The notes below the pieces were generated by a model that saw nothing but the letters and a program-made list of their open reading frames with translations, was not told the origin of the DNA and searched no databases. A DNA stretch of 64,000 nt from Arachidicoccus terrestris (GTDB taxonomy: Bacteria; Bacteroidota; Bacteroidia; Chitinophagales; Chitinophagaceae). Positions 59,417 to 64,000 of this stretch are shown piece by piece. The DNA lies in contig NZ_CP083387.1 of the NCBI RefSeq assembly GCF_020042345.1, positions 1,736,001 through 1,800,000 of the forward strand. The letters are read 5' to 3'. A program made the position numbers and the translations under genes. The stretch's first letter is position 1, and each line of letters opens with the position of its first letter.

Positions 59417-60343
59417 ATGACAACACGATTAAAGCAAACCGGCCTCAAATGGGCCATGATCGGACTTATCTTCACATTGCTTTGGTCTTCTGCATCCACA
59501 GCGACCAAAGTAGGCCTCAAGGTTGCACAACCACTGACCATTGCGCTGATGCGATTTGCGATGGCCTCTATCTGCATGCTGGTGTATGCCCACGGTTTTC
59601 GGCGCTACGCCTTACCCAAAGGACGGCAGTGGAAAATGATCACTATTTATGGCGTTTTTAATATCACCGTCTATTTAGGACTCTATGTGCTTGCCATGAA
59701 AGATGTTACGGCGGGTATCGGCGCACTTGCAATAGCGACCAGTCCGATCTTTATCGGCCTTCTGTCCATACTTGTACTTAAACAAATGCCGCCGGCCAAA
59801 GTGATCGTGGCGCTTTTACTGGGCCTTTTCGGGGTGATTGTGGCCGCCTACCCCCTATTACTCGGGACCGGTGTTTCTGCAAAAGGACTGATACTCATGC
59901 TCCTGGGCATGTTATCCTATTCCATTGCGTCCATTTACTTCAACAAAATGGATTGGCAGGGGCTGAAAATATTAACGATCAACGGCTGGCAGACTTTGAT
60001 TGGCGGCATTTTACTGCTTCCCTTTTTAATCCTCACCTATAAATCCGAGGAAAACCACTTTACGGTTGACTTCTGGGTTTCTTCCGGGTGGCTGGCGCTG
60101 TTTGTATCCATTGCCGCGATTCAGTGTTGGCTCTGGTTACTTAGATCGGCACCGGTAAAAGCGGGCATGTGGCTCTATCTATGCCCTATTTTTGGCTTTA
60201 TCATTGCAGCCATTCTCTTACATGATCCGTTATCTTTGTATACGCTTGCGGGTGTGGTAATGGTACTCACCGCGTTACTCCTGGTCCGCCGGAAAAAGTC
60301 AGAAGAGCGGCTCATTAAATCTCAGCAAGCCCTTAACGAATAA
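59417..60343 (+). CDS. DMT-superfamily (EamA) transporter
   Basis: A 308-residue inner-membrane protein with ten hydrophobic helices and the two EamA repeats of about 130 residues. The N-terminal TLLWSSASTATKVGLKVAQP and the second-half WLALFVSIAAIQCWLWLLRS, PVKAGMWLYLCPIFGFIIAA match the drug/metabolite transporter superfamily, which includes amino acid, purine-nucleoside and triose-phosphate exporters. The substrate cannot be determined. It lies 10 bases upstream of nagA, in the same direction, so the pair probably forms an operon. Confidence 0.88.
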   Translation: MTTRLKQTGLKWAMIGLIFTLLWSSASTATKVGLKVAQPLTIALMRFAMASICMLVYAHGFRRYALPKGRQWKMITIYGVFNITVYLGLYVLAMKDVTAGIGALAIATSPIFIGLLSILVLKQMPPAKVIVALLLGLFGVIVAAYPLLLGTGVSAKGLILMLLGMLSYSIASIYFNKMDWQGLKILTINGWQTLIGGILLLPFLILTYKSEENHFTVDFWVSSGWLALFVSIAAIQCWLWLLRSAPVKAGMWLYLCPIFGFIIAAILLHDPLSLYTLAGVVMVLTALLLVRRKKSEERLIKSQQALNE

Positions 60344-60353
60344 AATAAATAGG

Positions 60354-61502
60354 ATGAAAAATACAGGCCCTACCCTTATCAGAAATGCACGGATCTTTAC
60401 AGGTGATCAGGTAATTGAACAAGGCAGGATCTGGGTTGAAAACGGACGTATAAAAGAAGTCATATCAGGCAGCGAGGTCAATAATACAACAGCTGACAAC
60501 ATCCATGTCATCGAACTGCAGGGCAAGTCCCTGGCTCCCGGCCTGATCGATATCCAGATCAACGGCGGCTATCAGTATTATTTTTCTCAGCATCCGGACG
60601 AAAAGGGCCTTTTAGATATAACAGCTGCCTGCAGGGATTTCGGGACACTACATTTTTTACCCACGCTGATTTCGTCCCCACAGTCCGTTATCCTGTCCGC
60701 CCTGAAATCAGTTCAACAGTTTAAAGAACAATATCCTGAGACCGGTGTGTTGGGCATGCACCTGGAAGGGCCGTTTTTTAACCCTGTAAAACGGGGGGCG
60801 CATAGCCCCAACATTGTAAGAACGCCCACGGATGAAGAACTAGAAGATATCGTCAAAGCAGGCCGCGATGTGATAAAGATAATGACCATTGCGCCGGAAA
60901 TGTTTACCGATGACCAGATCAGATATTTACTGGATCAGGGCATTTTGCTGTCTGCCGGTCATTCTAATATGAGCTATGAGCAGGCCCACTACTACTTTGA
61001 TATGGGTATTGATTTAATAACGCATTTATATAATGCGATGTCGGGCTTTACCCACCGGGCACCGGGTTTTGCAGGTGCAGCTCTTGAAAGAGCAGCTGTC
61101 TGGGCGCCCATCGTGCTGGACGGGCATCATGTACATTTCGGGGCCGCCAGAATTGCCCGTCAGATGAAAAAGGACAGGCTACTGCTACTCTCAGACAGTA
61201 GTTTTCTCGGAAGGCGGATAGAGGATTTTGTCTGGGGAGATTTTGACGCGAAAATGATAGATGGCACCTACCGAAATAAGGAAGGTAACCTGGCGGGGGC
61301 GGCCATTTCTATGGTAGAAGCCCTGGAAAACGCGGTTACCCATCTCGGCGTTACCGAAAAGGAGGCCGTGGAAATGGCTACCAGCCGGCCGGCACTTGCC
61401 ATCAGGATGCAGGATCAGATCGGTTATATTAAGGCCGGATACCCCGCCAGATTCTGCGTATTTGAAGCAGGGTTTAAGAACCTGGAATCGCTGGTACTGT
61501 AG
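60354..61502 (+). CDS. nagA: N-acetylglucosamine-6-phosphate deacetylase
   Basis: A 382-residue amidohydrolase that removes acetate from GlcNAc-6-phosphate, feeding amino sugars from peptidoglycan or chitin into glycolysis. Motifs in order: APGLIDIQINGGY, LGMHLEGPFFNPVKRGAHSP (with the metal-ligating Glu), SAGHSNMSYEQA, LITHLYNAMSGFTHRAPG, LDGHHVHFGAARIA and a catalytic Asp in LLLLSDSSFLG. The usual TD at that last site reads SD. It is preceded by the DMT transporter (gap 10 bases). nagB is not in the window. The transcription unit ends at a hairpin shared with the convergent TPR gene. Confidence 0.92.
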   Translation: MKNTGPTLIRNARIFTGDQVIEQGRIWVENGRIKEVISGSEVNNTTADNIHVIELQGKSLAPGLIDIQINGGYQYYFSQHPDEKGLLDITAACRDFGTLHFLPTLISSPQSVILSALKSVQQFKEQYPETGVLGMHLEGPFFNPVKRGAHSPNIVRTPTDEELEDIVKAGRDVIKIMTIAPEMFTDDQIRYLLDQGILLSAGHSNMSYEQAHYYFDMGIDLITHLYNAMSGFTHRAPGFAGAALERAAVWAPIVLDGHHVHFGAARIARQMKKDRLLLLSDSSFLGRRIEDFVWGDFDAKMIDGTYRNKEGNLAGAAISMVEALENAVTHLGVTEKEAVEMATSRPALAIRMQDQIGYIKAGYPARFCVFEAGFKNLESLVL

Positions 61503-61530
61503 ACAGGCCAAAGGAAGATAATCAACCACC

Positions 61531-61573
61531 AAAAAAAGCGCAGCAAGACTATTTACTTATCCTGCTGCGCTTT
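61531..61573. terminator. Bidirectional terminator between nagA and the TPR gene
   Basis: Stem GCGCAGCA (61538-61545) and TGCTGCGC (61563-61570) with a 17-base loop, flanked by AAAAAAA on the left and TTT on the right. It serves as terminator mainly for the minus-strand TPR gene. Confidence 0.7.
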
Positions 61574-61597
61574 CTGACCGACAAAGTTGCCACCCAT

Positions 61598-62611
61598 CTA
61601 ATTATGTGCGTAATATTCCCCTTTAGGCACTTTAAACATGGACGCTTTCTGGAATTTGCTGAACTCTTTAATCAGTCCGTCATGCATATGCCCCCAATTA
61701 TTAAAGCGGTCCTGGTTATAAGAAGCAAAGAGCCATTGATTATAGGCTTCAAAGATGCCGAGTTTTAATAACTGTTGTTGCCTGTCAAACAACTTAAATG
61801 AAAAATTCTTTCCGTTGTCTCCGTTAAACCAGTTGACGATAAACTGCCCTCTTAATGCATAGAGGCTTTCAGGCGTAACGCCACCAGAGACCATATCCTG
61901 AAACTGTTGAAAGGTCATTGCTACTGCTTTTTCAAAAGGCTGTCCGTTATCTACATATTTTTGCAGCACGCCCGGCGTTGCAAAAAGCGCGGCATATTGA
62001 CTCGTTACAATACCACGTATCTCGGTCGTGCGGCCGGAAAAGGATTCGAAATTGACAAACATCTCACCATAGAGAACGCTCCATAACGGATTATTGTTTT
62101 CCGCATAGAACTTTGTCAAAAAATAATAATTGCTACTGATGGAAGGCCCTACCTCAATGCCTTTCTCCCAGGCGGTTTTAGCGAGTTCCGGCTTACTGTT
62201 CTGCTTCAGTGCATCTCCCAGCTCTGCATATAACAAGCTGTTTTCGGGAAACTTTTCAACAGCGTCTTTATAGATCCGTTCGGCTTCCGCATATTTTGAA
62301 TCCGCGCGGTAGGCTGAGCCCAGTATCTGATAACACTGAACATCTGCGTCCGGGCTGGCAATTAATTTTTTACCGACCTCAATGGCCTTCACATAATCTT
62401 TTTTCCATGTATTGATAAACGCCTCATCTTTTAAAAGGCTCAGATTATCCGGAAAATTGACTTCGGCTTCCTGGATAATGGACAATGCCTTATCCATATC
62501 ACCGTCTTTGGCTTTGTCCATCGCCTGCTTGTGTGCATCAATGACTCCAGCCTGTCCAAAAGCGGCCATCGCCCCCAGTAACAGCATGGGTAATACCAGT
62601 AATTTCTTCAT
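61598..62611 (-). CDS. Exported tetratricopeptide-repeat protein
   Basis: A 337-residue periplasmic protein. A signal peptide (LLVLPMLLLGAMAAFGQ) precedes TPR helices at residues about 25-160, such as AKDGDMDKALSIIQEAEVNF and KYAEAERIYKDAVEKFPENS, with the final part (about 170-337) carrying more divergent helices and WSVLYGEMFVNFESFSG. TPR domains mediate protein-protein contacts; no partner can be named. It is minus-strand and convergent with nagA. The DUF1015 gene ends 62 bases upstream in the same direction, so the two might share a transcript. Confidence 0.82.
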   Translation of the reverse strand: MKKLLVLPMLLLGAMAAFGQAGVIDAHKQAMDKAKDGDMDKALSIIQEAEVNFPDNLSLLKDEAFINTWKKDYVKAIEVGKKLIASPDADVQCYQILGSAYRADSKYAEAERIYKDAVEKFPENSLLYAELGDALKQNSKPELAKTAWEKGIEVGPSISSNYYFLTKFYAENNNPLWSVLYGEMFVNFESFSGRTTEIRGIVTSQYAALFATPGVLQKYVDNGQPFEKAVAMTFQQFQDMVSGGVTPESLYALRGQFIVNWFNGDNGKNFSFKLFDRQQQLLKLGIFEAYNQWLFASYNQDRFNNWGHMHDGLIKEFSKFQKASMFKVPKGEYYAHN

Positions 62612-62673
62612 AATATACTTTTATTAATAGATATAGGTTGTTTGAATGTTTAGCGATTGTACAATCAGCTATT

Positions 62674-63906
62674 TTATTTGATTAGATGCGTCAACAGGCC
62701 ATCTCGTAATTTGGGCTCAAACCAGGTGCTTTTAGGGGGCATGACATTCCCGCTGTCGGCAATCGCAAATAACTGCTCGATGCCTACAGGATACAAACTA
62801 AATGCCAGAACCATTTCTCCTGAATCGACTCGGGACGTCAACCCCTCCAGGCCACGAATGCCTCCTACAAAATCAATCCTTTTATCGGTTCTCTGGTCAA
62901 GAATTCCTAAAACAGGTCCTAAGATATTTTTCTGCAAAACGCTAATATCCAAAACACCTACAGGATCGGAAGCGTCAAAGCTACCTTCCTTGGCTACCAA
63001 TTCATACCACTTATGCGCTATGTACAGACCAATGTGATGCAAGGCAGCCGGCTTGACGGGCTGATCGCTGGGAATTATAGTAAAGTTTTCTGCTAACTTT
63101 TCCAGAAACGCTTCCGGGGACAATCCGTTCAGATCAGTGATGACCCTGTTATAATCCAGAATCTGCAATTCACTGGCCGGAAACAAGGTCGTCAGAAAAT
63201 AATCTGAAGCCGGCGTCCTATCTGCTCCCAGCGCTTTACGCACCTTAGCGGCTGAAGCTGCTCTGTGGTGTCCATCTGCAATATAGGTTTCAGGCACCTC
63301 ATTTGCAAAGATATCCGTGATCCGGCTTATAGTCGGATCATCATCGACCAGCCACACAGTATGACGAATGCCGTCATCCGCCACAAAATCATAAATGGCG
63401 GTGTGGTTGTTTTTCCAGTCGCCAATGAGCTGGTTGAGCACAGGTACATCTCTATAGGCTAAAAATACATTACCCGTTTGCGCACCGGTAATGGTGATAT
63501 GGTTGATTCTGTCCTGTTCTTTTTCAGGGCGGGTAAACTCGTGCTTTTTGATAATATCATTTTCATAATCATCCACTGAACTGACAGCAACAAGGCCCGT
63601 CTGGCTCTTGCCATTCATGACCAACTGATAGATATAATAAGCAGGCTTTTGTTCCTGTATCAGAATATGATTATCAATAAAAGCCTTCAGGTTCTCCCGG
63701 GCTTTCTCGTACACGGCCCGGTCATGAATGTCTACCGACTCCGGCAGGTCAATTTCACTTTTAGTGATATGCAGAAAAGACGCAGATTTCTCAGCTGCTT
63801 CCTTTCTGGCCTCTTCCCGGTTCAATACGTCATATGGTCTGCTCGCCACACCCGCCGCAAAATTTTCTGCAGGGCGAAGTGCATTAAAAGGTTGGATTCT
63901 ACTCAT
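62674..63906 (-). CDS. DUF1015 family protein
   Basis: A 410-residue soluble protein of the DUF1015 family, conserved in many bacteria, often near serine biosynthesis genes, and without a proven function. Characteristic segments are IQPFNALRP at the N-terminus, SRPYDVLNREEAR, ADGHHRAASAAKV near the middle, and VGGIRGLEGLTSRVDSGE and PPKSTWFEPKLRDGLLTHLI at the C-terminus. The HHR motif suggests a phosphate- or metal-binding site. The start ATG at 63904-63906 is the only good one. The next upstream gene is outside the window. Confidence 0.9.
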   Translation of the reverse strand: MSRIQPFNALRPAENFAAGVASRPYDVLNREEARKEAAEKSASFLHITKSEIDLPESVDIHDRAVYEKARENLKAFIDNHILIQEQKPAYYIYQLVMNGKSQTGLVAVSSVDDYENDIIKKHEFTRPEKEQDRINHITITGAQTGNVFLAYRDVPVLNQLIGDWKNNHTAIYDFVADDGIRHTVWLVDDDPTISRITDIFANEVPETYIADGHHRAASAAKVRKALGADRTPASDYFLTTLFPASELQILDYNRVITDLNGLSPEAFLEKLAENFTIIPSDQPVKPAALHHIGLYIAHKWYELVAKEGSFDASDPVGVLDISVLQKNILGPVLGILDQRTDKRIDFVGGIRGLEGLTSRVDSGEMVLAFSLYPVGIEQLFAIADSGNVMPPKSTWFEPKLRDGLLTHLIK

Positions 63907-63972
63907 ATCTCTTTTATTACAATTGCTCTCTGGATCTGTGCCAACAGACAGCCGCAGAGGCTTAATGGTTCA

Positions 63973-63997
63973 AAAACGGGGCTATCCCTTTTTTATT
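63973..63997 (-). terminator. Weak hairpin upstream of the DUF1015 gene
   Basis: GGG (63978-63980) pairs with CCC (63986-63988), and A5 on the left pairs with T5 on the right past a bulged C. It could terminate a minus-strand gene beyond the right edge, but the short GC core makes this weak. Confidence 0.3.
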
Positions 63998-64000
63998 TAG

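Noticed and set aside
1-64000. Signs of a prophage, integrative element or complete transposon
   Set aside because: No integrase, transposase with terminal repeats, or structural phage gene was found; only the degraded Rpn-family patch hints at mobility.

Overview
The window looks like an ordinary chromosomal segment of a Bacteroidota bacterium, most likely Chitinophagaceae or a close relative. The grounds are a SusC/SusD pair with FecR anti-sigma and ECF sigma genes, DUF4843 and PKD-like lipoproteins, a stand-alone PurS, an OmpA protein with calcium-binding-type repeats, a TamB-domain giant, and recurrent Bacteroidota -7 promoter boxes (TAnnTTTG). I saw no rRNA, tRNA, CRISPR array, phage genes or complete insertion sequence. 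Family names come from reading the protein sequences; no database search was run.

Layout. 1-3.6 kb (minus strand): a partial trmD, a YcxB-like membrane protein, a subclass B1 metallo-beta-lactamase with all zinc ligands, an S4-domain RNA-binding protein and an M20 dipeptidase. 3.6-6.1 kb: a decayed patch with a truncated and a frameshifted member of the Rpn/PD-(D/E)XK nuclease family plus AT-rich noncoding DNA. 6.1-16.6 kb (minus): a TonB-dependent uptake locus read as ECF sigma, FecR, SusC, SusD, DUF4843 lipoprotein, PKD-like lipoprotein and a TlpA-type thioredoxin, closed by a terminator hairpin. 16.7-29.3 kb: mixed housekeeping genes (cation efflux, an LptF/G permease, GH3-like protein, fabG, carbonic anhydrase, class III aminotransferase, rnhA, rsmI, purS, a Nudix-cupin fusion, an SPFH protein).

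29.3-41.3 kb: ispD, then a tight minus-strand run murI, HerA-like ATPase, Gfo/Idh oxidoreductase, undecaprenyl-phosphate sugar transferase, a peptidase-less M1-like outer-membrane protein and a FemAB/GNAT-like protein, which points to cell-envelope and surface-polysaccharide work; then an RND-type exporter and a carboxypeptidase-regulatory-domain protein. 41.4-53.9 kb: a probably highly expressed OmpA with a consensus promoter, a polyprenyl diphosphate synthase, a thioesterase, a TetR regulator, a 4.8 kb TamB-domain gene, a Kef-type antiporter and a YkgJ-like cysteine-cluster protein. 54.0-56.5 kb: an ECF sigma, a membrane anti-sigma and a beta-barrel protein forming a self-contained regulatory operon. 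56.6-64 kb: a DoxX-like protein, gatB, adk, a DMT transporter, nagA, a TPR protein and a DUF1015 protein.

The more unusual items are the SusCD locus that carries a thioredoxin but no degradative enzyme, the M1-like protein lacking its catalytic domain, the Nudix-cupin fusion, the TamB gene that seems to begin with CTG, the frameshifted Rpn nuclease, and several genes whose -7 promoter box sits only 4-8 bases before the start codon, implying leaderless transcripts. I did not find a clear large unknown defence or mobile system.
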